NCBI RefSeq assembly: GCF_000284015.1 | Contig: NC_016943.1 | Span: forward strand, 4,691,541-4,755,540 | Source of the DNA: Blastococcus saxobsidens DD2 | GTDB lineage: Bacteria > Actinomycetota > Actinomycetes > Mycobacteriales > Geodermatophilaceae | Length of the DNA: 64,000 nt | Reading direction: 5' to 3' | In this document: positions 16,556 to 25,144 of the stretch, piece by piece | Numbering within the stretch: position 1 is the stretch's first letter | Layout of the letters: every line of letters starts with the position of its first letter | The notes under the pieces: model-generated | The model's input: only the letters and a program-made list of their open reading frames with translations | The model's database searches: none | Told to the model about the DNA's origin: nothing | Position numbers and translations under genes: made by a program

Positions 16556-16629
16556 CGGCCAGTCGCTCGTCGGCAACCGCCGCCTCACTCATCGGGTAGG
16601 AGCCACCCCCGGCATCCGTCGGCCTCGAT

Positions 16630-17118
16630 CTACCCCGTGCCAGGCGTCGGCCAGGCGACCAGCGGGGACACCCGGTCACCCGGGTGCGGGACTCCGTCAG
16701 GGGCGTGGGTGATGCTGCGGGGTTCGTGGCTGCCGGCGGCGTGGGCGATCGCGGCGAGGACAAGGGTCAGAGCGTGGCGGTCAAGGCCGGCGGCGAGGTC
16801 ACCGAGGTCGACCGGGTGACCGTCGGCGATGCTGGCGGCCGCCCGCAGGACCTGATGGTCACTGCTCCCGCCGGTGATGGTGCCGATCCGCAGGGCCCCG
16901 TCGAGGTCGGGCCAGGCGATGTGGGCCCACAGCCCCTCCCCTTCCACGTCTCCGTCGACGGTGATCAGCCCTCTGTGCTGCAGCTGGGGCAGCCAGTGGC
17001 CGGAGGTGATCAGCAGCAGGACCGCGGCCTCGTCGGAGTAGTCGCCCAGGGCGGCGCGCAGCAGGGCGTTCTCCACGTCGACCGGGTCGAGATCGGCGGC
17101 TCTAGGTTTGAAGATCAC
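16630..17118 (-). CDS. Hypothetical protein of the ardC block
   Basis: 162 aa from GTG 17118 behind GGGAG. It is an acidic, helical, soluble protein (FKPRAADLDPVDVENALLRAALGDYSDEAAVLLLITSGHWLPQL); no known domain was recognised. It follows the broken 17382-17762 frame and the ardC 3' half on the same strand, so all were probably one mobile-element operon before the recombinase element landed. Confidence 0.6.
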   Translation of the reverse strand: MIFKPRAADLDPVDVENALLRAALGDYSDEAAVLLLITSGHWLPQLQHRGLITVDGDVEGEGLWAHIAWPDLDGALRIGTITGGSSDHQVLRAAASIADGHPVDLGDLAAGLDRHALTLVLAAIAHAAGSHEPRSITHAPDGVPHPGDRVSPLVAWPTPGTG

Positions 17119-17381
17119 TAAGTTCTCCCTCTCCCGGCCGGCGTGGGTCGGGGCTGAGTGTGCCGGTGGGGTCTGACAGGCGCGGCCGGTGACGGGTGTC
17201 GGGTGGCGGTCGAGGGGCTGGTGAGCGCGTCGGGCCGGCAGGCCCGCCGGCAGCTCGCTGACGGTTGGCCTCGACGCGCCAGCGGCGAGGCCTCGCGCGC
17301 CCCCGCCGCCGGCCGGCCACCCCGAACCGCCCCCCGGGGCGTGGCCGCCCCCGCAGGGGTGCGGGGACGGCCGGACGCCGG

Positions 17382-17762
17382 TCAGGTCGGGTCGGGTGCG
17401 GGATCGGCGGTGGGTTGCTCGGCGTCGTCGATGATCTGCCGTTCGATGTCGGCGAGTGTGTAGCCGCAGGAGGCCAGGAACCGCAGCCAGCGGGCATCGC
17501 CGGCGCCGGGACTGGCGGTGCAGCCCGGACTCGATGGCCCCGGCGATGTGGGCCAGCAGCGCTACCGCGTGCCGGGCGTCGGGCACCTGTTCGCCGCTGG
17601 TCAGCGTCGGCGCGGGCTTGTCTCGGGTGGTCCACCACTGGCCGGGGGCGTCGATGCTGAGGTCGGCAGCGGCGGCGTCCTGGGCGCGGCGTTTCGGTTG
17701 CGGAGCGCTCGTCGTGGGTGCTCTCGCGGCCGGTGTTTCCGAGCACCAACTGTCGTGGTCAT
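17382..17762 (-). pseudogene. Frameshifted small gene downstream of ardC
   Basis: ATG 17762 has a perfect AAGGAG site, but its frame soon becomes Arg/Pro-rich. A second frame carries QDAAAADLSIDAPGQWWTT...VPDARHAVALLAHIAGAIESGL. After one surplus base near 17518 a third frame carries GDARWLRFLASCGYTLADIE, ending at a stop at 17382. Together these read as one soluble protein of about 125 aa broken by two indels. A Thr/Ser-rich upstream ATG at 17858 also exists. The function is unknown. Confidence 0.45.
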
Positions 17763-17874
17763 GGCGGGTTCTCCTTCGATGCTCTGCGGGGTGGCGGTGC
17801 TCTCGGTGGAGGTGCTCTCGCTGGGGGTGCTGTCGGCCGGGATGCTGGTAGTAGTCATATCGCGCTCTCTCCGC

Positions 17875-18216
17875 TCAGGTGGTGGCGAGGACGCGGGCGC
17901 CGGCGGTCGGCCCGGTCGATCCGGCATGTGGGGCGGCTTCTCCGCCCCCCGCGGCGTTCTCGCTGCTCTCGGCGCCTTCGAGGTGGTCGACGATGCGGCG
18001 GGCGGCGCCGGTCACCGTGGCCGCGGCGGCGCGGACGACCTCGGTGTCCCCGGCCGACCAGGCGGCGACGTAGGGGACGGTGTAGGCGCCGGAGTCCAGC
18101 CCGGCCCAAGCGGTGACGATGTAGGCGACCGACTCGGCTTCGGCCTCCGCCCGCCCGCGGCAGCCGGTGTAGTCGTAGCCCTCGGCGGTGTGCCCGCACT
18201 CGATGTGCGCGAGCTC
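17875..18216 (-). pseudogene. ardC: ardC-like antirestriction gene, 3' half
   Basis: The minus strand from 18216 reads ELAHIECGHTAEGYDYTGC, then AEAEAESVAYIVTAWAGLDS and YVAAWSAG, and ends at 17875. This is the C-terminal metallopeptidase-like part of ArdC proteins, starting inside the H-E-L-A-H zinc motif. Its 5' half lies at 22313-23053. Joining them restores frame exactly (247 plus 114 codons). Confidence 0.85.
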
Positions 18217-18220
18217 TTTT

Positions 18221-18230
18221 CCGCACCAAG
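18221..18230 (+). repeat. Left terminal inverted repeat of the recombinase element
   Basis: CCGCACCAAG lies 4 bases inside the left junction. Its exact reverse complement is at 22293-22302 near the right junction. Confidence 0.7.
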
Positions 18231-18456
18231 ATCGTTGTGTGCAGACGATCGCGGTGACCGGCCGGACCGGTGCAGCGCAGGGCGCACTAACGTGTTGACG
18301 TGGCGTCTTGGCTCCGAAGGGTTGGCCAGTACCTCGGCCTGATCTATCGCGATGACGGGACCTGGAAGATCGGTCGCGGCTACCCGAAGCCGCCGCGGAG
18401 CAGCCGTCGCTCGCGGCCCTCTCGCTAGGGACCGTTTCTCATCGTCGTCTCCGTAC

Positions 18457-20973
18457 TCATGGCGGTGTGATGGCCGCTGGGGTGGCTGGAATGGCGGGGA
18501 GGCCGAGGTCGGTGGTCGTTCGGCTGCGGCGCATCTGGGCGAGCTTCTGTTCGGCCGCGGCGAGGCTGGTCTCCAGGCCGTCGACCTCGCCGAGCCAGTC
18601 CTGATCCTTGGCCTCGGCCAGCCGGGCGTGGAGGTTGGCTCTGATCTCTTCCAGCCGGTGCTGCTGCGCGGGGTCGGGCCGCAGCATGGGGCAGCGGATG
18701 CAGGCGTGCTCGTGCTGGCAGGGGGTGCCGTAGGCGCGCCCGCAGACGCCGAGCTCGACCTTGCGCCGTTGGAAGTGGCCGAGGAACTCGTCCCATTCGG
18801 CGTCGGTCGGCTCGCGGTACTCCTCGCTGGGTCGCACCGCCCTGCGCCGGGCGAGGAAGCCGCGGTAGTGCTCGACGACGTCGGAGTCATAGACGGCGAC
18901 GTAGATCTGGGTGGTGGCCAGCGTCTGGTGGCCGAGGATCTTCGCCGCGATGTGGATCGGCAGGCCGGCGGCGACGGCTTCGGTGGCGAAGAGCCGCCGG
19001 AAGTCGTGCGGGGAGAACCGCATGGGCGTGCCGTCGGGAGCGGTCAGCCCGGCGGCGGTGACCAGCCGGTCGAGCAGCACCCGCACGTAGTGGTGGGTCA
19101 GGCAGTGCGCCGAGGCGCCCCACCAGCGTTGGAACAGGAACGGCAGCGCGGAGCTGTGCACGCGTTCCATGTGGTCGTAGCGGGAGACCAGCGGGATCTG
19201 CTGGTGGCCGGCGCGCACTCGGGCGATCACGGCGGCGAGCACGTCGGCCAGCTCGGGGCTGACCACGAGCAGCCGTTCCCGGTCGGTCTTCGATGGCACG
19301 ATCTGCAGCAGCGGCACCACCTCGCCGGTGTCGGGCACGGTGTAGGCGACGAAGGCCCGGTGGGTGAGCTCGAGCATCTCCTCGATGCGCATCCCGGTGT
19401 GCCGGAGCACCTCGACGATGGCCCAGGTCCAGAACGCGTTGTCCTCGGCGAGGGTGAGGTTGCACCGCGGGCCGCCGTCGGGGTCGTCGACGTAGACGAC
19501 GCCAGGTCGCCGGGTGCTGGCGGCGCGCTGGCCGGTCGCGACCGCCGAGCGCCGCCGCTGCACTCCGTCGAGGTCGAAGGTCTCGCCGGGAGCGACGGCG
19601 GAGGCGGCCTGTAGCAGCGCCGCCGCAGTCCGCCGACCGGTCTCGGCGGCGTCGACCAGCGCGGGCAGCCCCGAGGCCTGGGTGCGGGTGCGCTGGTGCA
19701 TGCGGGCGGTGGTGCGGGTGCGCTGCTTGCCCATTCCGCGCAGGTCGTTGGCGCTGACCGGGTTGGGAGCGACCCACCGCCCCCAACGGAGCGGTTCCTC
19801 CAGCGCCCAGTGGGTCAGGTCGGCGTAGAACGCCCGCACCGCCATCAGGATCGCGTGCGGGTCCTCGCGGCGTTCCCCGATCCGGTGGTTGCCATAGCGG
19901 ATCTCGCCCAGCCGGCTCTTCCAACCCCGCACCATCTGCTGGGACAGCTGGAACGAGTCGATGCCCGGTTCGTGGAGTTCCAGGTCGCGCCAGAACAGCA
20001 GCACCAGCTTGGTCGCCAGCTGGCGCAGCGAGGCGTAGTCCATGCCGGCCTGCCGCTCGTGCAGGTAGTCCACCAGCAGGTCGCGGACCGGACGGCACTC
20101 CACGTCGTAGCCGTCGACCAGCTCCTCCACGGTCAGCTGCCCGCGTCGGCTGGCCGCCCAGATGCTCGGTGGGCTGCCCGGCGGCAGGATGCCGGCCCGC
20201 AGCAACAGCACGTACCAGTAGCTGTGCTGGCGCTGGCTGTATCCGGCCTGCGCCCGGTAGGCCTCCACGCAGTCGGCAAGGGTGACGTCAGCGAGCCGGC
20301 CGCCGTTGTGGATGAGGATGCGGGTCAGCTGACAGAAGGCCAGCCGCCGATCCGCCGGGGTCAACCGCGTGTCGTCCTCGGTGAACAGGGCGTCCAGCGC
20401 GGCGAACCCGTCCGGGTCGTGGCGGGCGCGGAACCGCTCCAGCACGCTGGCCGAGCGCAGCGCATACAGCCAGGCGTAGCTCGGCCGCAGCGCGCCGAGC
20501 ACGATCAGCCGGCCGACCGCCCCGGTGAGCTGTGCGCGGCGGTCAGGGCCGGTCTGCAGCCCGTCGACGTCCACCAGGTCGGCCCAGTCGGAGCCGGCGG
20601 CGTCCGCGCCGCAGGCCTGCCAGCGCTGCTGCCAGGACCCGCCGGGAAAGGTCTGCAGCCAGTCCAGCAGCAGTCCGACCGCGGCGCGACGGCGGCGCCG
20701 CTCTTTGACCGGCACCCCACCGCCCAGCTCGTCCAGCGCGGCGAGGACCTCGCTGCGGCTGCGGGCGGTCTCCGGCCACACGCTCGGCCGCGCCAGGATC
20801 GGGGTCGGCAGCGTCGGCGTGCGGAAGTCGTGCTGCTCGGACGGCCGGCGGGCGGTGCGCGGGCCACGTCCGCGCGGCGCCGGCACCGCATCGACGTAAC
20901 GGTCCGCCCCGGAATCGACGCCCTGCTCTACGAGCTCCTGACCGGACTGGCGGCCGGTGGTCTCAGCGCGCAT
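18457..20973 (-). CDS. Large tyrosine recombinase, TnpB-like
   Basis: 838 aa from ATG 20973, which overlaps the stop of the upstream recombinase. The catalytic residues are in the C-terminal third: R in HTGMRIEEMLELT, H-x-x-R in SPHDFRRLFAT, H in LGHQTLATTQ and the nucleophile Y in QIYVAV. A Cys-rich segment follows (CGRAYGTPCQHEHACIRCPML), probably a zinc knuckle, then a coiled coil. It is longer than Tn554 TnpB (about 630 aa) because of an extended N-terminus. It should act with the partner gene in strand exchange. Confidence 0.88.
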   Translation of the reverse strand: MRAETTGRQSGQELVEQGVDSGADRYVDAVPAPRGRGPRTARRPSEQHDFRTPTLPTPILARPSVWPETARSRSEVLAALDELGGGVPVKERRRRRAAVGLLLDWLQTFPGGSWQQRWQACGADAAGSDWADLVDVDGLQTGPDRRAQLTGAVGRLIVLGALRPSYAWLYALRSASVLERFRARHDPDGFAALDALFTEDDTRLTPADRRLAFCQLTRILIHNGGRLADVTLADCVEAYRAQAGYSQRQHSYWYVLLLRAGILPPGSPPSIWAASRRGQLTVEELVDGYDVECRPVRDLLVDYLHERQAGMDYASLRQLATKLVLLFWRDLELHEPGIDSFQLSQQMVRGWKSRLGEIRYGNHRIGERREDPHAILMAVRAFYADLTHWALEEPLRWGRWVAPNPVSANDLRGMGKQRTRTTARMHQRTRTQASGLPALVDAAETGRRTAAALLQAASAVAPGETFDLDGVQRRRSAVATGQRAASTRRPGVVYVDDPDGGPRCNLTLAEDNAFWTWAIVEVLRHTGMRIEEMLELTHRAFVAYTVPDTGEVVPLLQIVPSKTDRERLLVVSPELADVLAAVIARVRAGHQQIPLVSRYDHMERVHSSALPFLFQRWWGASAHCLTHHYVRVLLDRLVTAAGLTAPDGTPMRFSPHDFRRLFATEAVAAGLPIHIAAKILGHQTLATTQIYVAVYDSDVVEHYRGFLARRRAVRPSEEYREPTDAEWDEFLGHFQRRKVELGVCGRAYGTPCQHEHACIRCPMLRPDPAQQHRLEEIRANLHARLAEAKDQDWLGEVDGLETSLAAAEQKLAQMRRSRTTTDLGLPAIPATPAAITPP

Positions 20974-22171
20974 CGCGGGCCTGCCCGAGCAGCTCGCGCA
21001 GCGAGTCCGGGCGGTAGCCGCCCGACGGCGGCGCTGCCGGCTGCCGTGCCGGCCGGTCACCGCGCGCCCGGTGGTGCTCGAGCACCCGGGCGACCACCGC
21101 GTCCTCGCGTGGACGCAGGTAGATCTGCGTGGTGGCCAGCTGCGCGTGCCCGAGCACCCACTGCACGTCGGTCAGCGTCAGCCGCGGATCCTCGGCCATC
21201 CGGAAGGCCGCGGTGTGCCGCAGATCGTGCAGCGTCCAGCCGGTGCCCAGCTCCTCGTTGGCCCGCTGCAGCACCCGCCGCATCGCCGAATAGGTCAGCG
21301 GCCGGTGCGGTGCCCGGCGGGTCAGCCACAACGCCTGCTGCCCGGCCGGCCGGTCCTGCCGCTGCTGATAGAGCCGTAGCCACACGAACGCGTCCGCCGA
21401 CCCGGGCAGCCACTGCAGCCGACCGCTGCCCTTGCGATGCACCCCGATCCGCTGAGCGCCCACGTCGACCCGGTCCACGCTCACCCCGAGCAGCTCGCTG
21501 GCCCGGGCGCCGGTGCTGACGTAGAGGGCCAGCAGCGCCCGGTCCCGGTCACTGCGCATCGCCGCGAACAACGTGTCGAACAAGTGATCTGGCAGGCTGC
21601 GCGGCAGCCGGGCCGGCGTCTTCTGCCGCAGCGGCGCGCGGCGGTGCCGCTCCGGCGGCGCCATCGGATTGGCGTGCGCACCCACCCGCTGCCCGCCGCG
21701 GCCGACCGCCTCCGGCACCGGGTTGACCACCGGACCGTCCCCGGCCGCCATCCGGTCGGCGTAGAAGCCGCGCAGCACCGCCAGGTTGTGGTTGATCGTC
21801 GCCGGCGCGTACCCGACCCGCTCTCCCACCCGGCCGGCGCGCGTCGCGCCGCCGGCAGTCGTCGCGGCCAGCCGCATCCACAGCACGAAGTCGCGGGCCT
21901 CGACCCGACTCGCCCGCTGCCAGCCCAGCTCCACGGCCGCCAGAAACCGCCACCAGCGCAGCAGCGCGAGCGCGTAGGACCGCACGCTGCCGGTGGCAGC
22001 GCCGCTGGCCAGCAATGAGCACAGGTAGTCCGCGATCGCCGGCACCGGCACCCCCGCAGCGTCGAGCACCGCCACCCCGGGCAGCTCGTCGCTCACCCGG
22101 ATCCCGCCAACCGCGGCCACCGTCAACCCCGTCACGTCCCGTGACGGATCACACTCCCCGGCCCTCGCCAC
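20963..22171 (-). CDS. Tyrosine recombinase, TnpA-like
   Basis: 402 aa. The start is taken as GTG 22171 behind GGGGAGGAG; an ATG lies six codons upstream. The N-terminal SAM-like core-binding domain is about 40-190, the catalytic domain about 210-375. R in STGARASELLGV, HDLRHTAA and LGHAQLATTQIYLR are all present. It is cotranslated with the TnpB-like gene. The frame upstream stays open into the ardC 5' half (see findings). Confidence 0.88.
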   Translation of the reverse strand: MARAGECDPSRDVTGLTVAAVGGIRVSDELPGVAVLDAAGVPVPAIADYLCSLLASGAATGSVRSYALALLRWWRFLAAVELGWQRASRVEARDFVLWMRLAATTAGGATRAGRVGERVGYAPATINHNLAVLRGFYADRMAAGDGPVVNPVPEAVGRGGQRVGAHANPMAPPERHRRAPLRQKTPARLPRSLPDHLFDTLFAAMRSDRDRALLALYVSTGARASELLGVSVDRVDVGAQRIGVHRKGSGRLQWLPGSADAFVWLRLYQQRQDRPAGQQALWLTRRAPHRPLTYSAMRRVLQRANEELGTGWTLHDLRHTAAFRMAEDPRLTLTDVQWVLGHAQLATTQIYLRPREDAVVARVLEHHRARGDRPARQPAAPPSGGYRPDSLRELLGQARDAR

Positions 22172-22292
22172 AGCGGCTCCTCCCCACATCGGTGGAGAGA
22201 GCGCAGCAGCCAACCAGCCCGGATGATCGCAACCGAACCCGCGACGGCGAGTCCGCTGCGCGCGAACCGGCCGCGCACGCTCACCGACCCGG

Positions 22293-22302
22293 CTTGGTGC
22301 GG
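22293..22302 (-). repeat. Right terminal inverted repeat of the recombinase element
   Basis: CTTGGTGCGG on the plus strand is the reverse complement of the left repeat and lies 10 bases inside the right junction. Confidence 0.7.
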
Positions 22303-22312
22303 TCAATAGGTC

Positions 22313-23053
22313 GTGGGCGAGGGTCTTCACCGCCTGCGCGTCGGCGACATCCGGACGCACCCTGACCGTACGGGCGGCCGGGTCGGAGAGGCCGTTGGCC
22401 TGCCCGCAGTCCTCGCGGGTGAGCGTGTAGCCGTGGCCGGCGATCTGGGAGGCCAGCGCGTCCCACAGGGCGGCGGGGGCGTCACCGGTCAGCAGCTCGG
22501 GGACGATGTCGGGCAGCGGGTCGCCCTCGGTCTGGGAGATGTCGAAGACGTGCGCGACGCGGAACCCGCGCAGCACCCGCGCCCCGGCCGGCCGGTCGGC
22601 GTCCCCACCGGAAGGCTCCCCCGCCGCCCCCGGGGCGGGTGCGGCCAGGTCGGCGCTTGCCTTCTTGGGCGTGTAGGTGCAGGGGGCCAGGACCGCGAGC
22701 CCGGTGGACCCCTTGAGCACGCTGCGGCCCAGCGCCTTCCAGGTGCCGAACCCGGCGACCCGGGTCGGGCTGATGCCCAGCCGGGCGGCCTGCAGCCCGA
22801 TCAACAGCTGGTTGCCCAGGCTGTAGGTGTGGAACTTCGCGGCGGCATCGAGCATCGCCCGCCACTGCGGATCGGCGGTGAGCGCCTCGACCTGCTCGCC
22901 GATCTGGTCATGCAGGGCGGCGATCCTCGCCGCCCGGGCGGCGTCGGCTGCCTCCCGCTGCGCCGGACTCAGCTTCGACCGCCGACTCCGGCTCCCCCTG
23001 CTGCCCGTGCCGTTGGCCGCGCTGCTGCGTGTGCTGCTGATGGTGGTGGTCAT
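22313..23053 (-). pseudogene. ardC: ardC-like antirestriction gene, 5' half
   Basis: ATG 23053 follows GGGAGG. 247 codons encode the ssDNA-binding N-terminal ArdC domain (KFHTYSLGNQLLIGLQAARL, VAGFGTWKALGRSVLKGSTG, VAHVFDISQTEG, DALASQIAGHGYTL) and end in AVKTLAH, the first His of the HExxH motif. The rest of the gene is at 17875-18216. ArdC proteins protect incoming plasmid or ICE DNA from restriction. Interruption here should remove the peptidase-like half. Confidence 0.85.
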
Positions 23054-23180
23054 CTGGACCCTCCCGGAGCTGGAGCCGAAACCGGTACGGGAGGAACTGC
23101 GGAACGGGTGTTCTGCCACCCATTCCCCCGGCCCGTCCGGCACAGAGCTCTGCTCAGGGGCCGGGAGCGACGGCGGGGGA

Positions 23181-23244
23181 CGACCGGACCAAGACTGCTT
23201 CCGCAGCGGAGCGCCCGAAGGGCGGAAGGATCTTGGTCCGGTCG
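23181..23244. repeat. 14-bp perfect inverted repeat upstream of ardC
   Basis: CGACCGGACCAAGA at 23181-23194 is the exact reverse complement of 23231-23244. Inside it CTTCCG pairs with CGGAAG at 23199-23226. It lies about 130 bases before the ardC start and could be an operator, attenuator or nick-site hairpin. Confidence 0.6.
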
Positions 23245-23580
23245 GGAGGAGACGGCGCGGGAGGCCCCTACGCTGAGCTGCCGGACGGGTCGGGGGATCA
23301 GCATGCACAGCCCGCCGCAGGCGGACCTTGACGACGGCGCAGCCGGCGCCACGCGCAGCGTGGCCCGAAGGGTGCCCCTGGCCCGGCCCAGCGTTTGCGG
23401 CACGACGACGTCGACGGCGTCCCCACCGGCCGGGGAGTTTCGGTGACCCGACACATCGCGGAGGCCCCTGGCGGACCAGTCACGGGCTCCGCGGTCTCGC
23501 CGTGCCCCGGGTGCGGTGTCCAGCGCCATGAGTCGAGGATGGCCAGGCCGGCGCCCGCCCGAGGGTGTCCGTCCGGATGT

Positions 23581-23604
23581 TGTGGACAGCATCCGTTGTC
23601 CACA
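23581..23604. repeat. Inverted pair of DnaA-box-like sequences
   Basis: TGTGGACAG at 23581-23589 and TTGTCCACA at 23596-23604. The second is identical to the actinobacterial DnaA box (TTGTCCACA); the first is its near-complement. Confidence 0.45.
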
Positions 23605-24093
23605 GGAACCGATAGCGCAGGAGCGTTCCGATGCTCACGGCCTGCAACGGCTGACTGGAGGCCCCCAGGTCAGCAGCGGACCTCCTGTAGTCCTCCTGTC
23701 CGTAGCGGGGCTGGTCGGGCCGGCTGTCGCCGGCCTACCGGAGAACGTGCTTCACAAGCGCGGGCGGCGCAGGGCGGTTGGGGACAGCGTCGCGGCGGAC
23801 AACCCGGGCATCGGCCGGAGGGGAACTGACGGCCGTCCCGGGCGACTGCCTATCGGGACCGGGCCGACCCCAGCCGCAGTACGGGGGCTGCCGCCCGCTG
23901 TCCCGGCGCCGCCTCCCAGCGTCGGCAGACGAAGGCTCTCCGCCGCTGGCAGATGACGCCAGCGGCGGCCGCTACAGGAGAACAACCGGAGATCGTCAGA
24001 CAAGGCTGACTGTGAAGTGTCACCACCGGGCCCGAAATAGCGCCTTCTGTGGTGAAGGCACCGCCCACCACCGATGACCCCCGGGAGCCAGCC

Positions 24094-24303
24094 ATGCCCG
24101 ACCCCACCGCCGAACACGAGCCCGAGCTGCTCACCATCACCGAAGCTGCGGACGTGCTCCGCGCACCCGTCGCCACCCTCCGGTACTGGCGACACCTCGG
24201 CACCGGCCCGAACAGCTTCCGCCTCGGCCGGCGCGTCCTCTACCGCCGCGCCGACCTGCGCTCCTGGATCGACGCACAAGCAGACCAGTCCACGCGCCGA
24301 TAG
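24094..24303 (+). CDS. Excisionase-like HTH DNA-binding protein
   Basis: 69 aa from ATG 24094 behind GGGAG. ITEAADVLRAPVATLRYWRH is an AlpA/MerR-type helix-turn-helix, then LGTGPNSFRLGRRVLYRRADL. It is a paralogue of the protein at 10079-10279. It heads a plus-strand run that includes two hypothetical genes and, past the IS copies, a decayed integrase, which fits an integrative element. Confidence 0.82.
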   Translation: MPDPTAEHEPELLTITEAADVLRAPVATLRYWRHLGTGPNSFRLGRRVLYRRADLRSWIDAQADQSTRR

Positions 24304-24389
24304 CCCCGCGCCTCCGGAGAGCGGCTCGACCGGGCGCGGGCCCCTTCCGACTTCCGGCACACGGTGAGGCCCTGTGGCCACCCCCCGTG

Positions 24390-24414
24390 TGTGGACAACG
24401 ACGGCCGTCCACAG
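24390..24414. repeat. Second DnaA-box-like inverted pair
   Basis: TGTGGACAA at 24390-24398 (complement of TTGTCCACA) faces CGTCCACAG at 24406-24414. It lies 70 bases before the next gene. Confidence 0.4.
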
Positions 24415-24484
24415 AACCGACCGGGACAAGCCAGCGGCAGCGCCGCAACGGCGACGCTGCTCACACGCACCGAGAGGAGCAGCG

Positions 24485-25144
24485 ATGGGATGGATGGGCC
24501 CGGTCGTGGACGACCAGGAGCACGAGGGCTGGGTGGTGCCGCTGTTCGCCGACGGCGCGCAAGGCGCCGGCACCAGCAGCGCCCGCGGTGTGCTGGTCGC
24601 CCGCCAACCCGACGACAGGCCGTGCAACGGCGACCGGGTGCGGCTGACCTACCGCGACGGCTCCACCGCCGAGGGCGTCTGGCAGGACGGCACGCTGATC
24701 CGCGGCGACGGGATCGTGCATGCCCACACCAGCGGCCAGGTTCGCCGTGAGGTAGTGGAGCAGGCCGAGGAGTGGCGCCCGGACGCGGAGGTGGTCGGCT
24801 GGGTCGCCGGCTGCACCTGCGGCTGGCGCGGCACTCCTTGGGCCCGCGTCACCGCATGGGAGCTGGCCGACCCGGCGGCGCGGCGGCTAGCCGTAGCCGG
24901 CCCGTGGGCCGATCTGGAGGCCGCCGACGAGACGCGGGTCATGCGCGAGTGGCGCCGGCACATCGCCGGATGGCAAGCCCTCGAAGACGTCGAGGCGGCC
25001 GCCGCCCGGCAGGCCGCCGCCGCCCGCGCGCTGGACGAGGCTGTACGTGCCGCAGTCGCAGCCGGAGCCTCGTGGGCCGACATCGGCCGAGCCACCGGCC
25101 TGACCGGCCGGTCGGCCACCGAGCGATGGTCCGCCCGTGGCTGA
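24485..25144 (+). CDS. Hypothetical protein of the integrative element
   Basis: 219 aa from ATG 24485 behind GAGAGGAG. It has a beta-rich first half (VRLTYRDGSTAEGVWQDGTLIRGDG), a CTCGWRGTPW segment typical of small zinc or transfer-associated proteins, and a C-terminal helix-turn-helix-like stretch (AAVAAGASWADIGRATGLTGRSATERW). The last part resembles sigma-region-4-like HTHs in phage and ICE proteins. The function is unknown. It overlaps the next gene by 8 bases. Confidence 0.65.
   Translation: MGWMGPVVDDQEHEGWVVPLFADGAQGAGTSSARGVLVARQPDDRPCNGDRVRLTYRDGSTAEGVWQDGTLIRGDGIVHAHTSGQVRREVVEQAEEWRPDAEVVGWVAGCTCGWRGTPWARVTAWELADPAARRLAVAGPWADLEAADETRVMREWRRHIAGWQALEDVEAAAARQAAAARALDEAVRAAVAAGASWADIGRATGLTGRSATERWSARG

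Larger units (their letters stand above)
18217..22312. mobile_element. Tn554-like element with two tyrosine recombinases, inserted in ardC
   Basis: About 4.1 kb separate the two halves of the ardC-like gene. The bases flanking it (GAGCTC at the left, GTGGGCGA at the right) rejoin to give KTLAHELAHIE in frame. Near the ends are 10-bp inverted repeats, CCGCACCAAG at 18221-18230 and its complement at 22293-22302. No clear target duplication is seen, as expected for tyrosine-recombinase transposons such as Tn554. The two large genes overlap by 11 bases. A third, TnpC-like gene was not found. No passenger gene is evident apart from a 42-codon frame at 18300-18428 (plus strand). Confidence 0.85.
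23054..24093. other. 1-kb intergenic region with hairpin and DnaA-box-like pair
   Basis: No supported gene between the divergent ardC and HTH genes. It holds a 14-bp perfect hairpin (23181-23244) and paired TTGTCCACA-type boxes (23581-23604). Such a long noncoding gap between divergent mobile-element genes could contain an origin or transfer site; this is inference. Confidence 0.5.

Noticed and set aside
18300-18428. 42-codon plus-strand frame inside the left end of the recombinase element
   Set aside because: It reads somewhat like protein (GQYLGLIYRDDGTWKIGRG) but is too short, with no ribosome site, to call a gene; noted in the element entry.
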